Notes under the pieces: model-generated | Told to the model about the DNA's origin: nothing | Seen by the model: only the letters and a program-made list of their open reading frames with translations | Databases searched by the model: none | Made by a program: the position numbers and the translations under genes | Shown: piece after piece, positions 1 through 11,053 of the stretch | Layout of the letters: every line of letters begins with the position of its first letter | How positions within the stretch are numbered: the first letter of the stretch is position 1 | Assembly (NCBI GenBank): GCA_963693315.1 | Contig: OY856186.1 | Location: 373,989,663 to 374,053,662, forward strand | DNA: 64,000 nucleotides | Reading direction: 5' to 3' | Source: Diogma glabrata | Taxonomy: Eukaryota > Arthropoda > Insecta > Diptera > Cylindrotomidae

Positions 1-370
1 CGGTCAGATATGGCGCATAGCACTACGAAATTGTTTCAACAATTGTATTGTTATAGAACGATGTAGTTGAGACAATCACGCGAAATATTTATGTAAAATT
101 AAAATATATTTCAATTAATTGCAAATACTTCAATTTTAAAATGAAAAATTCATGATATAAGGCCAAAGAAATTTTTTTTCATGCAAATAGTTATTAACTT
201 TATTGAACTACTGTTATATTGTACATATATAACATTTTTTATTTTAAATAAACCTCATTATGTTGTCAGGAAAATATTACCGTGTAGTTGTCCCAATCAC
301 GGGGAAATATTTTCTTTGTTTAAATAATTAACTGCCAACTTACAGATGAGGTTGTCATTACTTCAATTTT
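1..370. repeat. Dispersed repeat, copy 1 (partner near 27.95 kb)
   Basis: This AT-rich stretch is closely similar, in the same orientation, to 27960-28330. Both contain ACTACGAAATTGTTTCAACA, then GAACGATGTAGTTGA and a block reading AAACCTCATT. The element runs off the left window edge. No reading frame is evident. The class is unknown; short inverted GTTGAAAC/GTTTCAAC words suggest a hairpin-forming non-autonomous element, which is inference. Confidence 0.6.
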
Positions 371-374
371 TTTT

Positions 375-1090
375 CAGTGCACACTTGACAATATTTTATT
401 GACAAACTTATAATGCAATAAAATTTTCAATAATAATAATTTCATGTTCATTATACATTTCATTTCATACAAATAACTAATTTTATTTTTATTTTTTTTC
501 TAAAAAAATAAATGAAAATCATTCTTTTGACACACTTGACATTATTTTTTTGACTAACTTATAGTTCTCAATAATAATAATAAAATTTCATGTCGTACAA
601 ATAATTAAATTTATTTTTCAAAAAATTGGGTAAAAAATAAATAAAAATCTTTCTTTTGACACACTCGACAACATTTTTTTGACAAACTTATAATGCCATA
701 ATTCTCAATAATAATAATAAAATTCCATTTTAAACAAATAATTAATTTTATTTTTTCCAAAAAATTGGAAAAAAAAAATAAATAAAAATCTTTCTTTAGA
801 GTTAAGACGCACTTGACAACATTTTTTGGACAAACTTATAATGCCATAATTCTCAATAATAATAATAAAATTTCATGTCAAACAAATAATTAATTTTATT
901 TTTTCCCAAAAAATTGAATGCAAAAATAAATAAAAATCTTTCTTTAGACACACTTGACAAAATTTTTTTGACAAACTTTTAATGCCATAATTCTCAATAA
1001 TAATAATAAAATTTCATGTTAAACAAATAATTAATTTTATTTTTTTCCAAAAAATTGGGTAAAAAAGTAAATGAAAATCTTTTTTTTTTG
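375..1090. repeat. AT-rich tandem repeat, about 5 units of 130-150 bp
   Basis: The words CACACTTGACA, TTTTTTGACAAACTTATAATG and CTCAATAATAATAATAAAAT recur about every 130-150 bases (near 380, 531, 660, 808 and 950). Units differ by small indels in poly-A/T and AAT runs. No coding capacity is seen. It abuts the dispersed family that starts near 1085. Confidence 0.75.
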
Positions 1091-1600
1091 ACCAATTTTT
1101 TACCGGAAGTGAAAAACCAGAAGTTGGGATGCAGAACTGTTGTGAACCGTACTAAATGCTTATGTACCAAGTTTCATCCAATTCGATTATCAGGTACAGA
1201 TGTTATTGAGCTTTCAAAAAACTGGTGTATGGGACACTCCCCACCACTTTGTTCACTATCACTCAAAAACTAATCAGTTCCTTGTCATACATATTTGCAT
1301 CTATTTTCAAAGTATCATCAAAATTCATTCACGAACGAATGTTGTATGCTCCCAACAAACATTGAAAAAATTGTGACACAATAAACAGATGTTAGGGAGG
1401 CCCCTCACCACTTGTCCCAATATTGCCCAAAAACCAATCAGTTCTTTGTCATAATATAATTATCTTCTCACACTAAATGAAACCTTTTCCATGAGTTTCA
1501 TCATAATCACTTCGTTATTGTAGGCTGTAGTGTGCATAAAGACACTGAAAAAACTTCAAAAAATTACAAAAAAAATTTTTTAACCGGAAGCAAAAATCCG
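1085..1600 (+). repeat. Dispersed satellite-like family ('ACCGGAAGT' repeat), copy
   Basis: The copy begins near TTTTTACCGGAAGTGAAAAA and carries words found in all copies: GATGCAGAACTGTTGTGAAC, ACCAAGTTTCATCCAATTC and AGGTACAGATGTTATTGAGC. Related copies lie at 14640-15330 (+), 18175-18500, 18720-18960 and 25965-26200 (minus), with a tandem block at 54893-56760 (+). Short frames inside translate to similar peptides but have no plausible start or conserved domain, so I treat the family as non-coding. A second start (AACCGGAAG near 1580) shows that the copy was cut from a tandem array. Confidence 0.8.
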
Positions 1601-1611
1601 GAAGTTGTAAT

Positions 1612-2123
<512 letters not shown>

Positions 2124-2289
2124 TCACACCCCTTTATCATTATGACCTAGGTAATAAAATAAATTTACTCACCCCATGATTAAACCCCGTCCTCCTATTC
2201 TGCTTCCATCAGCCCTCCATCAGCACGTTGTTCAGGTTTGAAATCTCTCAAAAATACTTTGTATGTCACGAACGTTGATCAAAGTTGCA

Positions 2290-2819
2290 CGTACGAACGT
2301 TGTACCAAACTGTTAGGTAGAAACGTTCAATAAACTGGCAATCGTTGGATACTTTTGTTGAATCAAAATGATAAGTAGATACGCTATATAAACTTGCAAT
2401 TGATGTATACTTTTGTTGAATCAAAATGATAAGTAGAAACGTTATATAAACTTGTAAAATTTTGTTGAATCAAAAATGATAAGTAGAATCGTTATATATA
2501 CTTGTATAATTTTGTTGAATCAAAAATGATAAGTAGAATCGTTATATATACTTGTATAATTTTGTTGGAAAAATGATAAGTAGAAACGTTATATATACTT
2601 GTATATTTTTGTTGAATCAAAATTGATAAGTAGAAACGTTATATAAACTTGTAAAATTTTGTTGAATCAAAAATGATAAGTAGAATCGTTATATATACTT
2701 GTATAATTTTGTTGAATCAAAAATGATAAATAGAAACGTTATATAAACTTGTAATTGATGTATACTTTTGTTGAATCAAAATGATAAGTAGATACGCTAT
2801 ATAAACTTGCAATTGATGT
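2290..2819. repeat. Minisatellite, ~50-bp unit, left part
   Basis: The unit contains TTTTGTTGAATCAAAAATGA, TAAGTAGAAACGTTATATA and AACTTGTAAAA. About ten units are visible, alternating between an AAACTTGTAAAATTT form and an AACTTGCAATTGATGTATAC form. The array is cut at 2819 by the LTR retrotransposon and resumes at 11365. Confidence 0.9.
2816..2819. repeat. Target-site duplication ATGT (left)
   Basis: ATGT lies directly outside the left LTR and is repeated at 11365-11368 directly outside the right LTR. A 4-bp duplication is usual for Gypsy-type integrases. It fixes the LTR ends at 2820 and 11364. Confidence 0.8.
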
Positions 2820-3112
2820 TATATTATATTCATATTTCAGGATTTATATTTATATATGTTTCAGATTGCATTTACATTGAATAAAACACACAGGTTAACA
2901 TTGAATATTTATTTATTATAAGTTACACTAACCGCGGCACAACACATAATGAATCTATATTCTTCTTTTTAATATATCGAAATAACAGAATTGCTGCGTC
3001 AAGCGCTTGGAATTTGATATCTTTTGTTTTAGTTAAAAACTGTTTATTAATATAAAAAGTTATAGTGAGATACGTGGAGTATAATATAGCTACACTCGTA
3101 AGTGCCGCTACA
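2820..3112 (-). repeat. 3' LTR of the Gypsy element (293 bp)
   Basis: Nearly identical to 11072-11364. On the minus strand it begins TGTAGCGGCACTTACGAG and ends GAATATAATATA. The A-rich and T-rich interior should carry polyadenylation and promoter signals, but I could not pick out a single convincing TATA box. Confidence 0.93.
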
Positions 3113-3131
3113 CCTTCCCCTTTTTATTTTT
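3113..3131 (-). promoter_or_regulatory. Polypurine tract of the Gypsy element
   Basis: On the minus strand the sequence just before the 3' LTR reads AAAAATAAAAAGGGGAAGG, an uninterrupted purine-rich run ending at the LTR apart from one T. This is the expected position for the second-strand primer of an LTR retrotransposon. Confidence 0.75.
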
Positions 3132-4185
3132 ATTTTTTTTTTTAGTGAAAAGCTAATTATAAAAGTTTATCCAAGCTGCTCGAGACCATTCTATTATATT
3201 TTTATAAGCAACTGAATAATCACTACTTCGGTAATTAGTTAGCTACTCTAATTATGATCCGTAGTTATTCGGTTCTTTATATTACATTTGTTATTTTGTT
3301 TTTTAATTAGTTTGTTACAATAAATCATATCTGTTAAGTTTTGTTTCCCATATATTTTTTTTCTTCATCAGTGCTGACCGTTCCCCTTTTTTTTTTTTTT
3401 TTACTTAAAGTATTGTCAAAATGTAAAATTCTGAATTAAAATTGAATTTTTATTTTATTAGTTAATTAACATATAAAACTTTATTATTATAGTTGATTAT
3501 ATAATTATATTTTAGTATTATTTATTACTAGTTTTATTTTGATTTATTTGCTTATTTCAAATAACTTGGTAACTTATTTCAGGTATCTAAAATACATTAT
3601 ATTACCTTTAAAAACGTTAAATTTATTACTGGTTTTATTTTGATTTATTTGCTTATTTCAAATAGCTTGGTAACTTATTTCAGATTACTAAAATCTATTA
3701 TTTTACCTTAAAATATTAAATTTATTACTAGTTTTATTTTGATTTATTTGCTTATTTCAAATAGCTTGGTAACTTATTTCAAGTAACTAAAATACATCTT
3801 TAAAAATGTTAAATTTCTTACTGCGCAGTATATTACTTAAATTATTTTGTTTATTTAAACTAGGCTTACAAAATCCATTATTTGCCTTTAAAATGTTAAA
3901 AAAAAATTTTTTCATTCCGTTTAAATAAACATTAAATACAAAAATTAGTTTAATTACTTACTTAAAATTATTTTGTTTGTTTTAAACTAGGCTTATAAAA
4001 TCCATTATTTGCCTTTAAAATGTTATTCATTCCATTTAAATTAAACGTTAAATACAAAAAATGTGTTCAATTACTTATGCTTTATTTATATTTATACCAT
4101 TATATTTTCTATACTTCTAGGATTATCAAAAATTACAAATTTGAAAACAATAGCTATTTATCTTTTTATATGAAATTTTTTGTTG
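3132..4185 (-). other. 3' non-coding region of the Gypsy element with tandem repeats
   Basis: This kilobase lies between the pol stop and the polypurine tract, where env would sit in errantiviruses, but no long frame is present. Two tandem arrays fill it. One has three ~105-bp units around TTTATTTTGATTTATTTGCT (3520-3810). The other has two ~130-bp units around AAACTAGGCTTA and TTTGCCTTTAAAATGTTA (3825-4075). A second T-rich run with TTCCCC at 3380-3390 resembles a duplicate polypurine tract. Confidence 0.6.
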
Positions 4186-7100
4186 CTAGTAGTTAGCTAG
4201 TTTTACCCTGTTTCGATGAACAGTTGTGTATTTTCTGTTATTTAATTTGATTTCTATATTATTGTTGGGCAAGTTTCGAACTATGTCGTATGGACCTACA
4301 TAAACATTATCTAGTTTGTGTTTGTTTTCTTGTTCTAAGTACACTTTGTCTCCTGGTTTGAGTGATATTGGATTATTGTTATTTCTATCGTAAGTTAATT
4401 TTCGTTTCAGTTTTTCTTTTTCTAAAATGTCTTTAACTCTTGAATTTGCAGTTATTAATCGTTGCCTGATAAGTGACGCATATTGTTCTAAATTGTAAGA
4501 TTTTGCAGTTTTTTTAATGTCGTCAAGATTTACAGTTTTACCAAATATCAGTTCAAAAGGTGTGTATGCATGGTAAGCGCTAGGAGTTGTATTATAACAC
4601 AAAGTATAAATTGGTATCCACTCATCCCAATCTGTGTGATTTTCGTTTGAGTAATGTCTTAAATAGGCATTTAGTTCTTTATGATTTCTCTCGACCTTAC
4701 CTATTGTTTGTGGATGGTAAGCTGTACTAAAAATTTGTTTAATCTTTAATAATTTTGAAATTTCTGTTAAAGTTTCATTTAAAAATTCGGTTCCTCTGTC
4801 TGATTTAAGAATTTTGGGTGTTCCAAAAGTGCATATTATTTTTTCGAATATTTCTTTAGCGATGGTTGAACTTTCTTTGTTAGGTATTGGGATTAGTATT
4901 ACAAAACTAGTTAACTCGCATTGAGCGGTAAGTATAAATTTATTATTATGTTTTGTTATAGGTAATGGTCCTACTAAGTCTACTTGCAGTGTTTCAAATG
5001 CTTCGCTTGGTGTTTCCGTTAGTATCATATTTTCCTTAGTTCTTGGATTGTATTTGTTTTTTTGGCAGGATTCGCAGTTTCTTACGAATTTATTGATATC
5101 CTTTGATATGTTCTTCCAAGTATAGTTTTCCATTATTTTCTTTTTAGTTCGGTTTTGACCTGTATGTCCTCCGAAAATTGGATCATTGTGGTATTTATTT
5201 AAAATTTCTAATTTTTCGTTCTGATTACTTATTAATTTAGGTGATTCCACTATTTCAATTATAATTTTATATTCCTTAGCTTTTGTTTCTAATATTTCAG
5301 GAGTAATAATTTTAAAAATATCGTCATTTTTAAAAATTTTATAACTTATTGCCATCGTCGCAATTGCTAATTTTCTTAGCTGAGCTAATATTGAATCCAC
5401 AATATTATCTATATTGCTGAATGGTATTGTTATAACTCCGTTTTTTACTTCTTTATTATTCTCATGAGCTCTTCTTATTTTAAGAGTTATTTTATTTGTT
5501 TTAAAATCGATTTTTGAGTTTATCAGTTTAGGTTTTTCTATTGACCTTTTTATTATTTCTTTTTGTATTATACTTCTTTGTAGTGGAACATCTTTTTCTT
5601 TTTTGCTCTTTGACCTTGTAGTCATTGCATTTATGGTTGTTTCATTTCTATTGTTTATGTCTTTTAAAGTTTCTATTGAAATTCTGGATAGCGCGTCCGC
5701 TACGCAGTTTTCTTTTCCTTTTATGTATTGTATATTAAAATCGTATTCTTCTAGTTCTAGACGAATTCTCGTCAAGCGTGATGAAGGATCTTTTAAAGAA
5801 AATAGGTAAACAAGAGGTTTGTGGTCAGTTCTGATGGTGAATTTTTGACCATATAAGTAAGGATGGAAATGTTTAATAGCAAAGAATATAGCTAGAAGCT
5901 CTTTTTCGATAGTTGATTTATTTTTTTCGCCTTTGGTGAAGTTTCTAGAGAAAAATGAAATTGGTTTATCCATATTGTCTATTTCTTGACTTAGTACCGC
6001 GCCACATCCGGTATTGGATGCATCTGTTGTTAAGATAAATTCACGTTTAAAAATAGGTTTTTCTAAAAATGGTGAATTAAGTATTTTCCTTTTTAATGTA
6101 TCAAATGCTGATTGTGTTTCATTATCCCAAATGAACTTTATTCTTTTCTTGGTTAAATGATTTAATGGAGCTGTAATTGTTGCAAAGTTTTCGATAAATT
6201 TTCTATAATAATTACAGAAAGCAACAAATCTAACGATTTCTTCGGCGGAAGTTGGTATTGGCCAGTTTTTTATTAGATCTAGTTTTGAGTTATCTATTTT
6301 AATGCCATTTTGGGTACATGTATGACCTAAAAACGTAACCTCTGGTCTAAAGAATTCACATTTACTTGGGTTTAGTTTTAAGTTATATTTTTTGCAAGTT
6401 TCCAGTACTTTCTCTATGTTAGCGAAATGTTGTTCTACTGTGTTTCCTATAACTATAATGTCATCTATGTATATAAATGCGGTTTCCGGTGGTAAACCAG
6501 AAAATGCTAAGTTTATCATTCTTGCGAATGAGTTAGGAGCTATTTTTAATCCGAATGGAACTCTTGTGAATCTAAAACTTCCCTGTTCTGACGTAAATGA
6601 TGTGTAGTCTCTAGAGTCTGCATCTAGTTCTATTTGATGAAATCCTGAAGCTAAGTCCATTATGGAAAAGTATCTTGATTTTCCTGCTGATTCAATTAAT
6701 TCGTCTATTCGTGGAAGTGGATAGACATCTCCGACTAGTTTTTTGTTTAACGCCCTGTAGTCTACGACAAGCCTCCAGTTTTTCCCTTCGCCTGAAGTCG
6801 ATTTCTTCTTCGGGACGACAAAGATAGGTGACGAATATTCCGAGGTGCTTGGTTCTACAATGTTATTTTGAATTAATTCGTTCAGTTGTTTTTTTACTTC
6901 CTCTTTTTGTGATAAAGGCAATCGGTGTGCTTTAATATATACTGGTTCATTGTCTTTTAGCTTTAATTTTTGTTTGTAAAAGTTATTTTTCGTAATTTTT
7001 TCATCCGGTAAAAGAAATTCTGTTGAGTATTTACTAATCATCCTTTTCAAACCCTGTTTTACTTCTTCATCTAAAGTAACGTTTCTATTAGTTATGAGGT

Positions 7101-7902
7101 TGAATAGTTTTTCGTTTCTATTTCTATCTAAATTCCTAGTTATACTAAATACTTTCTTAGTTTTCGATCTATCAATTATATCGTATTCATCTATAGGTAT
7201 AACGTTTAAATCTATTTTGCTTAAATCAATTGTAAATGGTTTATTATTTGTGTTTAAAATTTTAATAATTGGACAATTTCGATTTGTAATAGTGTTTCCT
7301 ATAAAAATCCCTTCTTCAATTTCTTTTCTTTCTATTAACATATCTTGTGGAAATGTGAAAGGTAATTGGTGTATAGCTTCTGATCTTTCTGGTATCGTTA
7401 TTTTGTTGTTGGGTAATACTCGTGATATATTGTCAGTATTGTTTTCAATATCGAATACGCTTTTAATTTCTATTTCCGTACTGTTGCCATTATACGTAGT
7501 TAAAGTAAGCATGGAATTACTGAAGTCTATTATAGCTGAATGATTTTTTAGAAAGTTTATTCCAATTATTCCATCGAATGGAATAGGAAAATCGTATCTT
7601 ACTAGATGAAATGTTTCTGTAAATTGATTGATATTATTATCATATAATGTTAACGGTAACGAACCTAGTGTAAGGGAATACCCATGTGTAACTCCTTGTA
7701 TTTTTATTCTGTTATAGTCTAAAATATTAAGATTATTAACGCAGTTTTCTTTTAAAACCGAAATTTCTGCACCTGTATCTAATAGGAATCGCAATTTTCG
7801 TTTATTTACATATAATATAATAAAATTTGGTACGTTTTCATTTATTTTAAATATTTTCGTTAATCTTCTTTCAGTTTCATCTGTTCTATCTGAAACCCCA
7901 AA
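4186..7902 (-). CDS. pol: Gypsy Pol polyprotein (protease, RT, RNase H, integrase)
   Basis: The frame is open from a TGA at 7903-7905 to the stop at 4186. It has no ATG at its head and overlaps the end of gag by 43 bases in the -1 frame, so it is probably made as a Gag-Pol fusion by frameshifting. Residue numbers here count from the TTG at 7794. An aspartic protease motif LLDTGAEIS lies at 4-12. RT follows, with NWRLVVDYRALN and the catalytic YIDDI near 444. RNase H has TTDASNTGCGAV near 588. A His/Cys zinc motif (H..H..CESC) lies at about 868-908. The integrase core has aspartates in VDLVG (~938) and SDRG (~1000) and glutamate in GKVER (~1035), with a D-E spacing of 35. A GPY/F module closes the protein. 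No internal stop is present and all catalytic residues seen are intact. Confidence 0.93.
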   Translation of the reverse strand, partial: FGVSDRTDETERRLTKIFKINENVPNFIILYVNKRKLRFLLDTGAEISVLKENCVNNLNILDYNRIKIQGVTHGYSLTLGSLPLTLYDNNINQFTETFHLVRYDFPIPFDGIIGINFLKNHSAIIDFSNSMLTLTTYNGNSTEIEIKSVFDIENNTDNISRVLPNNKITIPERSEAIHQLPFTFPQDMLIERKEIEEGIFIGNTITNRNCPIIKILNTNNKPFTIDLSKIDLNVIPIDEYDIIDRSKTKKVFSITRNLDRNRNEKLFNLITNRNVTLDEEVKQGLKRMISKYSTEFLLPDEKITKNNFYKQKLKLKDNEPVYIKAHRLPLSQKEEVKKQLNELIQNNIVEPSTSEYSSPIFVVPKKKSTSGEGKNWRLVVDYRALNKKLVGDVYPLPRIDELIESAGKSRYFSIMDLASGFHQIELDADSRDYTSFTSEQGSFRFTRVPFGLKIAPNSFARMINLAFSGLPPETAFIYIDDIIVIGNTVEQHFANIEKVLETCKKYNLKLNPSKCEFFRPEVTFLGHTCTQNGIKIDNSKLDLIKNWPIPTSAEEIVRFVAFCNYYRKFIENFATITAPLNHLTKKRIKFIWDNETQSAFDTLKRKILNSPFLEKPIFKREFILTTDASNTGCGAVLSQEIDNMDKPISFFSRNFTKGEKNKSTIEKELLAIFFAIKHFHPYLYGQKFTIRTDHKPLVYLFSLKDPSSRLTRIRLELEEYDFNIQYIKGKENCVADALSRISIETLKDINNRNETTINAMTTRSKSKKEKDVPLQRSIIQKEIIKRSIEKPKLINSKIDFKTNKITLKIRRAHENNKEVKNGVITIPFSNIDNIVDSILAQLRKLAIATMAISYKIFKNDDIFKIITPEILETKAKEYKIIIEIVESPKLISNQNEKLEILNKYHNDPIFGGHTGQNRTKKKIMENYTWKNISKDINKFVRNCESCQKNKYNPRTKENMILTETPSEAFETLQVDLVGPLPITKHNNKFILTAQCELTSFVILIPIPNKESSTIAKEIFEKIICTFGTPKILKSDRGTEFLNETLTEISKLLKIKQIFSTAYHPQTIGKVERNHKELNAYLRHYSNENHTDWDEWIPIYTLCYNTTPSAYHAYTPFELIFGKTVNLDDIKKTAKSYNLEQYASLIRQRLITANSRVKDILEKEKLKRKLTYDRNNNNPISLKPGDKVYLEQENKHKLDNVYVGPYDIVRNLPNNNIEIKLNNRKYTTVHRNRVKLANY

Positions 7903-9146
7903 TCATTGTCATTTGTATTGTCAGTATACATCCTGATGCTACGTTTGTTATTGTTATACGCAGTATTTGGTTGACTGCTATATGTTGATGGTGGGTTTCT
8001 AAGATTTCTGTACGCAGGAGAATTATTATGATAAGGTTTATTAGGATTACCATTATTATTGTATCTATTTCTATAATTTGTATAGTTATTTCTTGGCGTG
8101 TTATAATTAGTTCTGTTATTGTAGTTAACACGTTCGTAATTATTCCAATTTCTATTATGCAGGTTTCCTCTATTCGTGAACCTTTTATACAACCGGTAGT
8201 TATTTCTCGTATTGTGATAGTTTTGTTGTGTTCGGGCCATCATAATTTGTTTCAAGTAAGGTATGCTACAAGTATCATTATTTATTTCCCTGAATTTTTG
8301 GATAATTTCAGAAATTTCCGTAAAATTATTTGTCATAGTACTCATTAATATAGTATTATTTGAAAAGTTTCTTTTAATGGTTTTAACTATTTCCTGTATT
8401 GTATAGATATTAGCCGTTTCTGAAGAAACGCCTTCGTTGACATACGCGTTTTTTAATGTTTCTGCAGTTTCTTCAATTTGCTTTATGAATTGTTCTTTTC
8501 CTTTGCTTGCGTTTAAGCCTTCTAGTTTAGTTTTTATTTGTTGAGTAGACTGTCCTTTACATTTTAATTTTAAGCTATCTATTATTTCTTTAACTGATGT
8601 TGCGTTTTCTGTCACTTCGCGTGCCCTTCGTATGAGTTTAGATTTTATTAGCGATAACAACAAGGCTTGATTTGCTGTTTCAGTTACCGATAGTTCAAGA
8701 ATTTTTAGTTTATCTAACACTGAATCTAGGATTAGAGGATCACCGTTGTAATCTTCTCTCATTATTCGTACTACCATGCTAAGAACTTGTTCCTTGGTAA
8801 GTGCCATGATTTTTAATGTGTCTATTAGTTTAGAATCTTGTATTTTTACTATAAATAATTCGTTTTCGAATAATTTTGATGGATAATTGTATTTTAGGTT
8901 AAGAGAACTAAAAGTTGTTTTGATTTTGGTTAATAGAGAGTCGAAGTTAAGCTCTAGTGTGTTCTTGTCTATAGGACTTAAGGTATCGATTGTTCGACAA
9001 AGTTCTAAAAATTTATTGCAATTGGCAATACACGCGTCTTCGTAGGTGTTGATAGCGTTTTGTGATACTGGTTTTTTATCACAAAATTGTTCATAAAGTA
9101 TGTTTAAATTTTTGATACACTTTCTTATTTTTTCTATACTGCTCAT
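7860..9146 (-). CDS. gag: Gypsy Gag protein, ~428 aa
   Basis: ATG at 9144-9146; the frame also includes a TTG just upstream. The N-terminal two thirds are helical and capsid-like, with a KGQSTQQIKTKLEGL stretch that resembles the major-homology/nucleocapsid entry of mdg1/412-type Gags. The C-terminal ~120 residues are rich in Asn, Arg and Tyr (RNNYRLY, NYNNRTNYN, RNRYNNNGNPN) and have no CCHC zinc knuckle, so RNA binding is probably by this basic tail. The stop at 7860 lies inside the -1 pol frame. The function, assembly of the retrotransposon particle, is inferred from position and composition. Confidence 0.85.
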   Translation of the reverse strand: MSSIEKIRKCIKNLNILYEQFCDKKPVSQNAINTYEDACIANCNKFLELCRTIDTLSPIDKNTLELNFDSLLTKIKTTFSSLNLKYNYPSKLFENELFIVKIQDSKLIDTLKIMALTKEQVLSMVVRIMREDYNGDPLILDSVLDKLKILELSVTETANQALLLSLIKSKLIRRAREVTENATSVKEIIDSLKLKCKGQSTQQIKTKLEGLNASKGKEQFIKQIEETAETLKNAYVNEGVSSETANIYTIQEIVKTIKRNFSNNTILMSTMTNNFTEISEIIQKFREINNDTCSIPYLKQIMMARTQQNYHNTRNNYRLYKRFTNRGNLHNRNWNNYERVNYNNRTNYNTPRNNYTNYRNRYNNNGNPNKPYHNNSPAYRNLRNPPSTYSSQPNTAYNNNKRSIRMYTDNTNDNDLGFQIEQMKLKED

Positions 9147-9149
9147 CAA

Positions 9150-10200
9150 GAAATTATTATTTGCAAATTATTTTTACTATTTTACTAATTATCGTTTCGG
9201 TATTTGAAAAGAAATAATTGTTTTTTTGTAAAAGAAATGAGTGAAAACAAAACAAGCATCATTATTTTTAAGCTTTGAATTCGTAAAAAAAATATAATAA
9301 ATAACACTCATATTGATGTGTAATGTAAACCTATGACGTAAGTTCATGACTATAAACCAATATGTTTATCGTTGGACATCATAAAATATATTAAACGTTT
9401 AAAAAGACCAAAAAAAAAAAAATTTTTTTTTTGTTTGTAGATAAGAAACTACTGATTATATTTTTATTTTTGTTTTATTTAATAATAACGGAATTAAATC
9501 ATATTAAATCATAAGCAATAATTAACTCGCATTTCATTTGTTTCCTTGTTTATTATGCAAAGTTTACTTGTAAATAATGCAAGGAAGATTATTTAATTGT
9601 TAATCACAAAATAATTCTCAATTCACTTGAGTATGTGGTGTCAACACTCGGCAAATAAAAACAAAATTACAACAATAACACTCGGCGAAATCAAATGTAA
9701 AAAAAATGCACTAACTGAAGTCATCAAATATTAAATCGGATTAATCATTTCTTTATACATGGTTTCAATGTAAAATATATAAAATATATAAGTATATAAA
9801 AGTATTTTGTTAATAAAATTCAAAACAAATTATTATTGTAAATACAAAATTTACTTTCTTAATACTTTCTTTCATTTATTAAAAATCAAAAGTGTGAGGC
9901 ATTTTAGTCTCATCAAGTATAACGTCACAATTCTAATTCTTATTAAGAATAAAAATTTTATTTTTTAACTTTATTTAATTATCTAAGGAAATATGTTTGT
10001 TGGAATAAAAGATTTAACAACCAATCTCTAATAAAACTATGAGATTGTTTCGTATAAATTGTTAGCATTAAAAAAAGACAATTCTTAAGTTGTTTGAATC
10101 GTATTCTTATTTAGTGTTTTCTGAATTTATTTGGTTAATCAAACAAGTATTTAACTATAAATCTTTTTAAGGAGAAAAAATTATAATTATTTATAATAAT
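9150..10200 (-). other. Gypsy 5' leader, inner part
   Basis: AT-rich untranslated leader between gag and the small transmembrane ORF. No ORF with family resemblance is seen. Homopolymer A/T runs and short repeats are present. RNA packaging signals probably lie here, but I cannot locate them by eye. Confidence 0.5.
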
Positions 10201-10473
10201 CTATATGTTTACGTTATTTCCAATTTGGTTTAAATTTTCTTGGGTAACCGCACGGGTTATTTGTACACTTATTTTTTTTAAAGTAACTCTATATACAATA
10301 TAGAGAAATGTTAGGAATAAAATTATACCAATTATTACTATACTGTAGTATAATATTGTAGTTTGGTTGTCTACTTTTTCGTGCAATACGCTAATTTTTT
10401 CTAAGTGTTCAAGGTGAATTACGCTGTTTTCGTTTTTTGTTTTAATCGGTGCGTCAACTTTTGAGTTGCACAT
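10201..10473 (-). CDS. Small leader ORF with one membrane span, 90 aa
   Basis: The ORF starts with a true ATG (10471-10473), lies on the same strand as gag and sits about 1.05 kb upstream of it inside the long 5' leader. Residues ~1-38 are polar (PIKTKNEN, HLEHLEKISVLHEKV). Residues ~41-64 form a hydrophobic segment (YYSIVIIGIILFLTFLYIVY) followed by basic residues (RVTLKK) and a polar tail. This predicts a single-pass membrane protein, probably with the C-terminus in the cytosol. I do not recognise a family. It is not env: it is too small, upstream of gag, and lacks glycoprotein features. It could be a chance ORF in a young element, though a chance frame this hydrophobic then basic is unusual. 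Confidence 0.45.
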   Translation of the reverse strand: MCNSKVDAPIKTKNENSVIHLEHLEKISVLHEKVDNQTTILYYSIVIIGIILFLTFLYIVYRVTLKKISVQITRAVTQENLNQIGNNVNI

Positions 10474-11053
10474 CGTATAAAGAAAAATTGAAAATTTATT
10501 TTTCTTATTCTTATAGAAATTGAGTGTAAAAAAAAGAGTTTAGTTTAAATAATTCTTAATTCTTCTTTTTTGTTTACTTTAGGTTTTATCTTATTGAAAG
10601 ATTATTATTAAAATTATTATTTAAAAATTTTTATATGAATGAGTTTTATATGAGAATTTTACATGATACAATCTCTCATTTGTACGTGTATATAAAAAAT
10701 TTGAATACGTGTACATGTAATTGGATTTTTCTTTCCGTTTAGCACATGATAATGATATTTCACTTGCACTTTAGAAAATAAAATTTTGTACCTGACTATA
10801 GCCTTTGATTCATTCTCGAACAACAGGAATCTGTTTGATTGTTAGCATCGTCCAATCTGTATTGTGGTTGCTGGATGCGTTTTATGTTGGGTGTTGTTTC
10901 ACAATCCGTATGGTATGATGAGTTGAATATCACAAAACGTATGGTATGATGAATTGATGGTATTGATTATGGTTGCTGGATTGTATGGTGTTTGTTATAG
11001 TTTTACAATTCGCTCGCGGTTGGTAGTTTTTTTTTTAATTTCAGCATTCGCCT
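10474..11053 (-). other. Gypsy 5' leader, outer part
   Basis: Untranslated leader next to the 5' LTR. A repeated block (GTATGGTATGATGA, GGTTGCTGGAT; 10850-11000) occurs twice or more. No frame with domain features was seen. Confidence 0.5.

Noticed and set aside
2290..2819. Regularly repeated ~50-bp units considered as a CRISPR array
   Set aside because: Units are contiguous with no unique spacers, the setting is eukaryotic, and the array is a minisatellite split by an LTR element.
3132..4185. Search for an env gene between pol and the 3' LTR of the young Gypsy element
   Set aside because: No long frame on the minus strand; the region is tandem repeats and AT-rich sequence.
5603..8348. Plus-strand frames of 68-149 residues across the Gypsy pol/gag region
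   Set aside because: They are antisense shadows of the minus-strand gag and pol frames. The minus-strand 81-residue frame at 7886-8131 is likewise a shifted shadow of gag.
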